From Isoetes taiwanensis (lineage: Eukaryota; Streptophyta; Lycopodiopsida; Isoetales; Isoetaceae), in the NCBI GenBank assembly GCA_021234155.1, contig JAJEKV010000204.1, positions 1 through 64,000 on the forward strand: a stretch of 64,000 nucleotides of DNA. Direction: 5' to 3'. Shown here in pieces: positions 34,725 to 44,422 of the stretch. Made by a program: the position numbers and the translations under genes. Each line of letters opens with the position of its first letter. Positions within the stretch are counted from its first letter, which is position 1. The notes beneath the pieces were generated by a model. It saw nothing but the letters and a program-made list of their open reading frames with translations. It made no database searches and was not told the origin of the DNA.

Positions 34725-36750
34725 GAAGGCAAGATTTTTTATTAATAATAAGTAATGGTACAAGACCTTATTTAGACCCCACAAAGGCCAAATAGGAAGA
34801 ATTGTAACAGAAATGGCTCTAGTAGCCAGATGCCTAAAAGATGAGGCTCATATAACAGTCGTCAAGCTAGCAGACTACCATTGAATGCTGCCCTTGTACT
34901 TTGATCCAGACTTCCTCAACCTCTTCTTCATCATTGCAAGAGGGTACGAGCCTCCTCTTTTAAAAGCTGCCATTACTAAGTAGGCATGGCCTTCTTCCCA
35001 TCTTTGAGAGAGGACTATGGAAGGCAATGGCAATCGCTGGGTGAAGCAACAAATATTTCCCCGAGACCTTAAGAAGCACAACCGAAGAATATACCTGGAA
35101 AAATAAGATATGCTCAACCAAGAATGCTCCAAGATTTCGCCTAAGGTTTTGAGGGAATATCGAAACTCTATACGACTTTGCTTAACATTTTAGAATATGA
35201 AATACGGAAGCTCGAACCTCTACAAAAATAATTCAATGTCCTAAAAAAGACTACTATAACCAATATACCCAGTGAGCTAATGCAATTTTTTTAATCTTGA
35301 ATCTATGTTTTTTTTATAACAACTTATTCGATTATTTTAGGGATATATGGTGTATGATTTTAGGAATTTTTATTTTTACATCCATATCAAATCCCCGTTG
35401 AACCCCCTATTATTTTGCTACATATTCGAAACGAGGTGCACCCTGGACTACCACCGTCATCGGATTCGTCGATCCTACGACCCAGATCGTATGTTGGGCC
35501 CCCTCGGCACCTCTCGTTTCGTTGATAGTCATTTATGATTGGAGGCACCTATGATTTTGAAATATGAAATACGATTTCGCCTAAGGTTTTGAGGGAATAT
35601 CGAACCTCTATACGACTTTGCTTAACATTTTAGAATATGAAATACGGAAGCTCGAACTTCTACCAAAACAATTTAATGTCCTAACTAAGACTACTTTAAC
35701 CAATATACCCAGTGAGCTAATGCGATTTTTTTTATCTTGAATCTATGTTTTTTTTTTTAACAACTTATTCGATTATTTTAGGGATATATGGTCTATGATT
35801 TTAGGAATTGTTATTTTTACATCCATATCAAATCCCCGTGGAACCCCCTATTATTTTATTATATATTCGAAACGAAGTGCATCCTGGACTACCACAGTCA
35901 TCGGATTCGTCGATCCTACGATCCAGATCGTATGTTGGCCCCCCTGGGCACCTCTCGTTTCGTTTATAGTCATTTATGATTGGAGGCACCTATGATTTTG
36001 AAATATGAAATACGATTTCGCCTATGGTTTTGAGGGAATATCGAACCTCTATACGACTTTGCTTAACATTTTAGAATATGAAATACGGAAGCTCGAACCT
36101 CTACCAAAATAATTTAATGTCCTAACTAAGACTACTTTAACCAATATATCCAGTGAGCTAATGCGATTTTTTTTTTTTAACTTGAATCTATGTTTTTTTT
36201 TTTTATAACAACTTATTTGATTATTTTAGGGATATATGGCCTATGATTTTAGGAATTGTTATTTTTAAATCCCTATCAAATCCCCGTGGAACCCTCTATT
36301 ATTTTGCTACATATTCGAAACGAGGTGTACCTGGACTACCACAGTCGTCGGATTCGTCGATCCTACGACCCAGATCGTATGTTGAACTCCCTGGGCACCT
36401 CTCGTTTCATTTATAGTCATTTATGATTGGAGGCACCTATGATTATGAAATACGATTTCGCCTAAGGTTTTGAGGGAATATCGAACCTCTATACGACTTT
36501 GCTTAACATTTTAGAATATGAAATACGGAAGCTCGAATCTCTACCAAAAAAGTCAATGTCCTAACTAAGACTACTTTAACCAATATACCCAGTGAGCTAA
36601 TGCAATTTTTTTTTATCTTGAATCTATGTTTTTTTTATAACAACTTATTCGATTGTTTTAGGGGTATATGGTCTATGGTTTTAGGAATTGTTATTTTTAC
36701 ATCCATATCAAATCCCCCTGGAACCCCCTATTATTTTGCTACATATTTCT
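34202..36750. repeat. Tandem array of a ~442-bp unit, six copies (last partial)
   Basis: The marker TATAGTCATTTATGATTGG recurs at about 34,205, 34,629, 35,524, 35,966 and 36,411 (35,524 has GATAG), a period of 426-446 bp once the 446-bp insertion at 34,688-35,133 is removed. The last unit stops at about 36,747. Units are highly alike, differing mainly in T-run length. Each holds two internal sub-repeats (AATATGAAATACG and TCGAACCTCTA) and one long imperfect hairpin. The 60-80 codon ORFs in it repeat with the units and are not genes. Confidence 0.9.
34688..35133 (-). mobile_element. Non-LTR retroposon, 5' truncated, in the tandem array
   Basis: It begins on the plus strand with a 34-bp T run (the poly-A tail read backwards) and is flanked by near-identical 10-bp repeats GATTTTGCCT (34,678-34,687) and GATTTCGCCT (35,134-35,143), a target duplication with one difference. 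The body contains an ORF of 85 codons on the minus strand without a domain I know. It is a LINE 3' end, a SINE or a processed copy; the AATAAAAAATC just before the tail suggests a polyadenylation signal. Confidence 0.75.
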
Positions 36751-37143
36751 GTCATATGAACATAGCAGTCCAGATTTAAGATTTCAGAACATAGCAAAAG
36801 TTTTAAGTACTAAGGTTTTGAGGTCATATGAACTAAACCATGAATAAATAACTAAACAATGAAAGTGTTAATTATGTCAATAAACAACTACAGCAGTTTA
36901 CATTTTTTCCTCTCACAGTAATAACATTACAGTGGCAGACATTAGCAATAAACAACCAGTAGAGATCACATATTATTGGCATTACAGAGTAGTGAAGTGC
37001 TGAAGATAATAAACAGATTATTTTTTATTAATATCAAATGTGTTACATGAACTCATTTCCAATAGAAGAGTACAAACTTCTTGACTAGAATCTGTCACAG
37101 AAATGCATGTGGTCCCTGAAATGCTAAAAATTAAGATCTAAAC

Positions 37144-37465
37144 GGGTGAAAGCATGCTAGGGTGTACCATCTAAAGTACTTTTTAGGGAGTGCGAAACTA
37201 CCCAGAAAAGTACCCAGCACTGGGTACTGGAAACTTGCATAAATGCTGCAATAAATAATAAGTTTGAGAGTTAATTCATTTATATTAGTCTCTAATAGTA
37301 TTGTTATCCTCTAATACTATATATTGATATGTTATTGACCTTCAATTTAAAAATTTTTGATTGATTTTATTGGAAAGAAAAAACAGAAAGTACCAGTTTT
37401 AAAAGTACCCAGTGTAGGTACTTTTGAGGGTTCCAAAAGTGGTACACCGTAGCATGCTTTTACCC
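37144..37465. mobile_element. MITE with AAAC target duplication, 322 bp
   Basis: Inverted ends GGGTGAAAGCATGCTAGGGT and (right, complement) GGGTAAAAGCATGCTACGGT extend about 26 bp. AAAC flanks both sides (37,140-37,143 and 37,466-37,469). The homologous empty site in the second Harbinger copy (about 46,280, CTAAACAAT) has a single AAAC, confirming the insertion. The inside has GGGTACT/AGTACCC motifs in inverted arrangement and no ORF. The 4-bp duplication does not match a common plant superfamily, so I leave the family open. Confidence 0.75.
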
Positions 37466-37636
37466 AAACAATGCATGTCATCATAACCTTCATCTTTCTC
37501 GTCTTCTTAACCTGTAAGAATAGTATTCAAAAAACCATGAGAACCTAAACTACGTTTTAGTTAAAATGAAAGACAACTCACGTCAGGATTATCCATTTCA
37601 GACAAAACAAAATGTATTCATATGTCTGCTTCGATA

Positions 37637-38584
37637 TTAATTTGTCTGCTTCGATGCAGCAAGTTTAGCAATCTCCAGTAGAGTATCCTTTATCATTTGG
37701 CATATGCTTTCTGTCATTGTAGCCATTGATTGAGCAATCTTCAAAGTATTAGCTGATCTCATGGACTCCAACTCCCTGATCAATTCATGTTTTTTAACAG
37801 ATTCTTCTTTCATGAAATCAAGCTTCCTTTTTTCATTCTCTTCAAAGCTATTTGCCATATTCGATATCCCAGCTGCAATTTCTTCATCAATGTGAACCTG
37901 AGATCTCTTTTTTGTTGTTGGCTTACCAATAACCCTTGGCTGATTGCGTGCAGCAGACCGAGGACTGGTGTCAAAAGGATTGAACTTACTTGGAGTATCT
38001 TTGCTGGAATTTTTCTCCTGAGCACTTGAATTGTCTTTGCTACTATTTCCTTCATTGGCAATAGGGCTGACAGGGTTATCATCTGCAATGTTTATGAATT
38101 CTTCCACAAAAGATGCATTTGTTCCAATTGTCTCGTAGAAGGCATCAGACATGAATGTGTTTGGGAACATACCAGCATCCTCAAATGCCTCGGCCCCAAA
38201 TTCCCCATCATCCCCTACACCTGGAATGTCCCTTTCATTTGTCACACCATGTTTAAGATCTTCCATAGCTTCAAACCATGGCCAACTAGGTGGCTCAGAG
38301 CCTGTTCTTTCGGATGCTTCTTTCTCATCCCTGAATTTTATTTGCAATTTATCCCACTTGTTTCTTAACTGTCTCAAGTCTTCAAGGCCATGAACTGTGG
38401 GTTGCAATTTCACCATAATCTCTCTCCATTGGCTTGAAGAAAGATTGATACTTCCATTATTATGCACCTTGTACCCCTTCATCAAAGCAAGCATGGTGGA
38501 GATTGCATTGTCCGACCAATCTACAGGAGTTTTCCTTTTCTTGGCCCGGTTAAGAGCAACAGAATTGCTTTCATGCACAACCAA
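37637..38584 (-). CDS. Harbinger ORF1, MYB/SANT-like DNA-binding protein (intact frame)
   Basis: 315 codons in one open frame from the first ATG. N-terminal part: basic KKRKTPVDWSDNAISTMLAL, a trihelix/SANT-like fold of about 95 residues (QWREIMVKLQ, QLRNKWDKLQIKFRDEKEAS) with the conserved Trp/Trp pattern. A Ser/Asn-rich acidic linker follows, then a C-terminal helical region (HIDEEIAAGISNMANSFEEN) rich in Lys and Glu. In PIF/Harbinger elements ORF1 helps the transposase bind the ends and enter the nucleus. Compared with the copy at 47,486-48,478 the first ~50 residues are missing, cut off by the CT tract. Possibly still translated, but it has no transposase next to it. Confidence 0.8.
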   Translation of the reverse strand: MVVHESNSVALNRAKKRKTPVDWSDNAISTMLALMKGYKVHNNGSINLSSSQWREIMVKLQPTVHGLEDLRQLRNKWDKLQIKFRDEKEASERTGSEPPSWPWFEAMEDLKHGVTNERDIPGVGDDGEFGAEAFEDAGMFPNTFMSDAFYETIGTNASFVEEFINIADDNPVSPIANEGNSSKDNSSAQEKNSSKDTPSKFNPFDTSPRSAARNQPRVIGKPTTKKRSQVHIDEEIAAGISNMANSFEENEKRKLDFMKEESVKKHELIRELESMRSANTLKIAQSMATMTESICQMIKDTLLEIAKLAASKQTN

Positions 38585-38667
38585 GGCTAAATCATTGGGG
38601 AGGGGTTAAGATTGAATCTCAGGTAATCCATCTTCCGGCTGATCCCTCTTCCTTCCCCTCAGATTGC

Positions 38668-39188
<521 letters not shown>

Positions 39189-39273
<85 letters not shown>
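39189..39273. repeat. (CT)n microsatellite joining LINE copies 1 and 2
   Basis: About 42 perfect TC units between the CATTT tail of LINE copy 1 and the CTATCTCTATCTCT-rich start of LINE copy 2. It continues as imperfect CT/CTAT repeats to 39,306. Confidence 0.97.
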
Positions 39274-39276
<3 letters not shown>

Positions 39277-39454
39277 AATCTCTCTATCTCTATCTCTCTA
39301 TCTCTCGGGGCTATCACAGAGCTCCGGGCAGTGAATAGTTTGTTCGACACTATTTCTGGGCGGGAGCGGTTCATTTGCTTGGCCGAGACAGACCCATTTG
39401 TTTTGATTTGACAAGGAATCCATCCACTTCAGCTTTGTGATGTCTTGATCTAAA

Positions 39455-39745
39455 ACCAGAAGAAAACTTGTGCAGATTCGTCCACTTGTGCAGAAAGCTT
39501 GTGCAGCCGGAAAACCAGGAGAAAGCTTGTGCAGATTCGTCCACTTGTGCAAAAAAACTTGTGCAGATTCGTAGTCATTTGCGTGGCAGACATTTGCTTC
39601 GAATTGACAGGGAACCCAATCCACTTGACCCTCCTGATGCCTTGACCGGAACCCAAAACAGGGGATTTTTGTGCAGATTCGAAACCAAAACAGGGGATTT
39701 TGTGCTGATTCGAAACCAAAAACAGGGGATTTTGTGCAGATTCAT
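39455..39745 (+). repeat. LINE 5' UTR short repeats
   Basis: TTGTGCAGATTCG and close variants occur at least six times, in two blocks: one interleaved with TCCACTTGTGCA and AAAACCAG, one with GGGGATTTT and GAAACCAAAACA. Repeated 5' UTR monomers often carry internal promoters in LINEs; that role is inferred. Confidence 0.7.
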
Positions 39746-39835
39746 CCGGAAAACAGGGTATTAGAACAGGGTTTAACAGCAAGAAAAGGGGCAAACAGGG
39801 CAGACCACTCAGGGGAGGAAAAAAACAAGCAAAAC

Positions 39836-40672
39836 ATGGCACAGAAGCCTAAGAAAAAACCTACTGCTGGTGAGAGCCCTGTTGCTGTGGCTGCTCCTGC
39901 TGTGGTAGCTGAAGAGGGCGATTCTACAGGAGCTGGAGTCACAAAAAAAGATCTGATGGAAGCAGTGTTGCAGATGAGGACAGCTATGGAGGCATCTACG
40001 ATCTCAATGAAAGCATCAATGGAGGGCTCCGTCCAAAATATGGTTAGTGATCTGAAGAATTTTCTGCTTGCTCATGTACAAACAGAATTAGAGAAATGCC
40101 AAAGCAAGATGTTCGCAGAACTTGAGCAATTTAAGCAAGGGCTTACATCTGAATTTGAAAAATTCAAACAAGAGCTCATGAACAACAGTGACAGTGATAG
40201 CGAAACTGATGACACAGAAACAGGACCAATGAATACGGATGTGGCCATAATTCAAAATCAATTGGCATCCTTTATGGAAGAACAAGAAAAGAAAGAGAAA
40301 GCATTGAACATTCGCTTGATTGGCATACCCGAAGAAACAAGAGAGAAAACCATAGACATTGTCCAGGCTTTTTGTGCGAGCGAGCTTCAGCTGATAGACA
40401 CTAATATTGTAGATGCATTTCGGATTGGAAAGCAAGGTGAGAGAGACAGACACATCATTGTTAAATTGGGCTCCAGAGAGGACAAGATCAGCATATTAAA
40501 AAAGAAAACCATGCTCAAGGGGAAAAAAATTTGGATCAATGACGACCTTACTAAAAAACAACTTCAGGAACACAAGGAACAATTGCAGATCTTTAAGGAA
40601 GCAAAGCAAGCAGGGAAGAAGACATTTTGGAGACGTGGTAGGGTGGTAGTGGAGAATCAAGATGAAACATAG
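39836..40672 (+). CDS. LINE ORF1 protein (coiled coil, RRM-like, C-terminal domain)
   Basis: Intact frame of 278 codons from ATG 39,836; an in-frame ATG at 39,671 would add 55 residues, but those come from the 5' UTR repeats. Layout: basic start (AQKPKKKPTAGE), long predicted coiled coil about residues 40-125 with Met/Leu/Lys heptads (DLMEAVLQMRTAMEAS, ELEQFKQGLTSEFEKFKQEL), an acidic spacer, RRM-like part (LNIRLIGIPEETREKT), then AFRIGK, RHIIVKLGSREDKISILKKK and IWINDDLTKKQLQEHKEQ. This trimer-forming RNA-binding layout is that of L1 ORF1p and of ORF1 proteins in many metazoan LINEs, not the DUF4283 type of seed-plant L1. It ends 21 bp before ORF2. Confidence 0.85.
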   Translation: MAQKPKKKPTAGESPVAVAAPAVVAEEGDSTGAGVTKKDLMEAVLQMRTAMEASTISMKASMEGSVQNMVSDLKNFLLAHVQTELEKCQSKMFAELEQFKQGLTSEFEKFKQELMNNSDSDSETDDTETGPMNTDVAIIQNQLASFMEEQEKKEKALNIRLIGIPEETREKTIDIVQAFCASELQLIDTNIVDAFRIGKQGERDRHIIVKLGSREDKISILKKKTMLKGKKIWINDDLTKKQLQEHKEQLQIFKEAKQAGKKTFWRRGRVVVENQDET

Positions 40673-40693
40673 GTAAGCGAGACCACCAGTATA

Positions 40694-41614
40694 ATGTGTT
40701 GGAATATTAACTCTATTAGTCAGTATAAAATAGAAGTAGTAGGTGATTTATTTACAAATGTAGATATCTTGTTTTTTCTGGAAACATGCGAGAATGAAGA
40801 AAAAAGTTTACCCGACATACAGGGATTCATTTTGTTACAATCAGTTTGGTATAATAAAGGTTGGCGCCTAAAGGGTCATGGCGGGATAGCATGCTATGTA
40901 AGATCTCACTTGAGAAAAATGGTCAAAATAGTTGAAGGAATGGGTTCAAAGCAACATATCTGGGTTGAAATACCTGGCCAAAAAGGTAAGATTTTTGTGG
41001 CAGGATGTTACTTTCCTCCAAGAGAATCACCAATGTATAACACAGATCTCTTAGACAGAGAGGACCCCTTCTTTAGTTTGGAACAGGATGCTCTTTATTT
41101 GATGTCGCTAGGTGATGTTCTCATACTAGGTGACTTTAATGGGCGTATTGCTAATAAGCAAGCAGCTTTAGCCAGCTTGGAAGGGGAACCCATGTGGGTT
41201 GAAATGCTTGATGACACAGAGATGTACCAACAGGGTTGGAATAGAACTACTGCAGACAGAATCAGATGGCCTACGCCTCAAGGCAAGCATGTACTCAATA
41301 TGTGTAGCGGGCTAGACTTATTGATATATAATGGTACACGGATATTTCCTGGCACAGATAAATGCACATGCAGAAATGCTAGTGTTGTTGACCTTGTTCT
41401 TGCTAAAGCTCAGTTTGTGGATCAGGTGAGGCATATATCTATAGGGGAAGAGATGGAGAAGATCTCAGATCATGTTCCACTTGCAATTGTGTTAAACACA
41501 AAGAAATTTGAATACAGTCAAGACCGCAATGTTTTCAAGCCCAGAATACGCATGAATTATCATAAGGCGGAAAAATACATGGAGAAATGTGAAGCAAAAA
41601 GTATCACGAGATAA
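40694..41614 (+). pseudogene. LINE ORF2 endonuclease domain
   Basis: From ATG 40,694: MCWNINSISQYKIEVVGDLF (start of an AP-like endonuclease, with the N of WNIN), DILFFLETCENEE (catalytic Glu), GGIACYVRSH, IFVAGCYFPPRESP, LGDVLILGDFNGRIANKQAA (GDFN motif), LDLLIYNGTRIFP, SVVDLVLAKAQF and EKISDHVPLAIVL with the SDH motif. All catalytic blocks are present. The frame stops at TAA 41,612-41,614; the protein continues in another frame from about 41,590, so one small indel separates it from the RT part. Confidence 0.9.
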
Positions 41615-43212
41615 AATTTGGCCCACGGGTATTGAGGCACTAAGTGAGAAACTGGCAGATATGGTATTGGGTGTGGCTAGTGACCATTTTGTCTCACATA
41701 GAAAACTAAAAGGGCTACCATGCAACAGTTGGTTTGATGCATCATGCAAAGAAAAAAGGGAAGCATACAAAAAAAAAAGAGGGCGGGTTAGGCGAGAGAC
41801 TCAAAAAGGAATACATAGCATGGACCAAGTCGAAAAAGAAGAAGTATATTTACCAAAGACAACAGGATTTGATCAAGGACACCATAGCAAACCCCAAACG
41901 GTTCTGGAATGAGCTTAAACCTAAAATGCAACAAGAGGCACATTTGGACCCAGAGACATTGATCGACCAAGTACGCAAACTCTACCATATGTCGGATGTT
42001 AATGAAAACAGTAATATTGATCATTTGCAAAACACGACATGGGGCTTCACATTGGAAGATTTAGAAGAGGGGCTGAGTAATCTTGCCAATGGGAAAGTGG
42101 CTGATGCAATAGGGCTGGTTGCAGAAATGTTTAAATGGGCAGGCAAATAAGTGCATTTAGTGTTATTGTCTCTGTTTAACTCGGTCTTGAATGGAGGATT
42201 CCCACGAACATGGCAATTAAATAGAGTCATTCCTCTTTACAAAAACGGGGATGAGGGCGACCCAGAAAATTATAGAATGATTCTGGTGAGCAGCCTATAT
42301 GCCAAATTGTTTGCTGCTATGTTAAACAATAAAATTGGCGGCAATGGTGAAGCACATAATGTTAGAGCCATTGGGCAAGCTGGCTTTAGGCCTAAAAATC
42401 CACGATGGATCATTTGGTCACTCTGCTGGCGCTATGATTGATTTCGGTTAAAGGGAAGAAAACCACTCTATGCCCTTTTTGTGGACTATGCCAAGGCATT
42501 TGACCGCGATATCCGTGCTCATCTATGGGAGAGGATGGACAACTTGGGGGTACCGATGGAGCTCAGGCAGGCAGTAAAGCTACTCTATGAGAAAGTTTTA
42601 GTGCAATTATCATCCCCTTACATTGAAAAGTGCACGGAATTAGTAGAAAGCAATATCGGGGTGAAGCAAGGCTGCCCCTTGTCGCCGGTTCTGTTTGGTT
42701 TATTCATAGACCAACTGGAGGCTTGGATAATGGAGTATGGCGGGGACGGGACTCCACTGTCAAACTATGTGATCTTGTTGCTCTTATACGCGGATGATGT
42801 GGTTCTTCTCTCTCATACGCGATTCTTGCGGGCATGCGAGAAACATCTAGACGCATTGGCTCACTTTTGTGACCAGAAAAACATGAAGGTGAATATGACG
42901 AAGACTAAGATGATGGTTTTTGGAACCAATAAAGTGGATCATTTGAATTTCTATTACCGAGGGGAGAAGGTGGAAATAGTATCCTCATATAAATACTTAG
43001 GGATACATGTAGACAAAGGGCATAGATGGAACCTTGCTGTTGAGCACAGGGTGAACGGAGGCTTGAAAGCCCTATACAGCATGCAAAGTAAAAGTGGAAA
43101 AGCGGAGATATGGGATTTTGGCTTGAAACGCACCTTATTTCGGGTGCTTATGCAGACAGTTCTGTTATATGGATGTGAAGTATGGGGTCCAGGCCTATCA
43201 GCAGACTCTTGA
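41589..43212 (+). pseudogene. LINE ORF2 reverse transcriptase domain, frameshifted
   Basis: Pieces in order: LADMVLGVASDHFVSHRKLK and KKKYIYQRQQDLIKD (linker), FTLEDLEEGLSNLANGKVAD, a stop at 42,148, LNGGFPRTWQLNRVIPLYKN, AIGQAGFRPK, then after a shift near 42,441 FVDYAKAFDRDIRAHLWERM, GVKQGCPLSPVLFGLFIDQL, LLLYADDVVLLSHT (intact YADD), NMTKTKMMVFG, SSYKYLGIHVDKG and VLLYGCEVWG. TGA at 43,210-43,212. The FIDQLEAW and SYKYLG style differs from plant L1 and is shared with LINE copies 3 and 4 and, more distantly, with 30,797-31,640. Confidence 0.9.
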
Positions 43213-43227
43213 AAGAACATTGAGAAA

Positions 43228-44025
43228 GTGCAAAAAAAATTCTTGAGAACGGAACTAGGCACTAAGGCTCAGACTCCATATGATATGTTGTTGGCGGAGT
43301 GTGGTATGATACCACTAGAGGCTGAGGCATTGTGCAAAACTCTTACATACCTTTGTAAGATATGTTTTGATATGACGGAAGAGACCTTGCCACGACTAGC
43401 CTTGGAAGAGACAAGAAATAAGGGATGGTATGCGGATCTTGTGGAATGGATGAGGAAGTGGGGGTTAGACATTCTACTCCTACAAGAGAATCGATCGAAC
43501 ATTAGAGGATGGGTGTGTGGCCATCTCATTAGAAGGAATTGGAGGGTCCCGGAAACGAAAAAAGAGTTTTACAGAAAATACATAAACCCTACACTCCAAG
43601 AAGCCAAACACCTTCAGGAGAATCTATCTCGAAGCACGAGACACAGGATAAGCAGGATGAGGCTTAGTTCTCATAGACTTGGGGTGGAAGTAGGACGTTG
43701 GAGTAACATCCCTCATGAATTGCGGTTTTGCATGTTATGCAATATGCAAGAAGTTGAGGATGAGTTACATGCCCTCATAAGATGCCCTTCATATGAGGGG
43801 ATCCGACATAAACATAGCATACATTCAAACTCATTACAGGAATTCTTTGAATTGCCTGGGCATCAAATTGGAAAGTATCTAAAGGAGTTGATGACCCATA
43901 GAGAACACCTGTTAAACAACAAGGGCAATAATGATAGAACGGAGGAGAGTTGGGAGGAGTCTAATGCATTTATGTCAGAGGATGCATTAGAGGATATCTT
44001 TTACAATGTTGAGTGTACATATTGA
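43228..44025 (+). CDS. LINE ORF2 C-terminal region with zinc motif
   Basis: Open frame of 265 codons, separated from the RT by one stop. It shows VQKKFLRTELGTKAQTPYDM, LLAECGMIPLEAEALCKTL, ISRMRLSSHRLGVEVGRW, then a C-X2-C ... H-X4-C zinc motif (CMLCNMQEVEDELHALIRCP), and the end SEDALEDIFYNVECTY. The same modules are in LINE copies 1, 3 and 4. It is the C-terminal part of the ORF2 polyprotein, not an independent gene; any product would depend on reading through the stop at 43,210. Confidence 0.85.
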   Translation: MQKKFLRTELGTKAQTPYDMLLAECGMIPLEAEALCKTLTYLCKICFDMTEETLPRLALEETRNKGWYADLVEWMRKWGLDILLLQENRSNIRGWVCGHLIRRNWRVPETKKEFYRKYINPTLQEAKHLQENLSRSTRHRISRMRLSSHRLGVEVGRWSNIPHELRFCMLCNMQEVEDELHALIRCPSYEGIRHKHSIHSNSLQEFFELPGHQIGKYLKELMTHREHLLNNKGNNDRTEESWEESNAFMSEDALEDIFYNVECTY

Positions 44026-44026
44026 T

Positions 44027-44089
44027 CGTCTCATAGACCTGGTGGTCTGCAGACGTAATAAATACAACATTTCATTTCATCTCTCTCTT
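44027..44089 (+). other. LINE 3' end: two-tier hairpin, CATTT units and CT tail
   Basis: CGTCT (44,027), CAT, AGACC, TGGT, GGTCT, GC, AGACG (to 44,055), then TAATAAATA, ACATTTCATTTCAT and CTCTCTCTT. The two nested 5-bp stems are complementary. Equivalent structures lie at 39,134-39,163, 49,796-49,825 and, on the minus strand, 7,373-7,402. A 3' stem-loop recognised by the element's own RT is known for several LINE groups. Confidence 0.8.
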
Positions 44090-44422
44090 AGGTTGGCCAC
44101 ATGATCAAAAAAAATTTGTCTCTCGCGCTATACGGCGAGAGACAATTTTTATACCGTATAGGCCGAGAGAAGATGGGAGATGAGCTTCTCTCGGGCCTTA
44201 ACAGCGGCCGTTTCGAGCTCCCCCGCCGGATTTTTTCCCTCCTATTTGGCTCCGGCGATCCATCCCATATGGGATATTTCTTTCCTCAATCGATCTTCAA
44301 AATGACAGATATGGGATATTTCGAGCTCGTCTTCCCGCGTCCCATTTCCATTCGAAATCTCTGAAAAATCCATCCCTCACACCTTCGAGGCAGGAAATCT
44401 TCGCCTATAGCGTCTTCCAAGC

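Larger units (their letters stand above)
39274..44089 (+). mobile_element. LINE copy 2, near full length, CT-associated family
   Basis: 5' UTR with repeats of TTGTGCAGATTCG (39,455-39,745), ORF1 (39,836-40,672), ORF2 from 40,694 (endonuclease, RT, C-terminal zinc region) ending at 44,025, hairpin at 44,027-44,055, TAATAAATA, two CATTT units and CTCTCTCT. The left border is the CT tract 39,189-39,273. On the right the tail CT run is interrupted by the Harbinger element and resumes at 48,888. ORF2 has a stop or shift near 41,614, 42,148, 42,441 and 43,210, so the copy is inactive, but recently so. Confidence 0.9.

Noticed and set aside
34202-36750. CRISPR-like array
   Set aside because: Units are ~442 bp, contiguous and without unique spacers, in a plant nuclear context.
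37637-38584. Host trihelix transcription factor gene
   Set aside because: The same gene lies beside a Harbinger transposase at 44-48 kb with shared non-coding flanks, so it is the transposon's ORF1.
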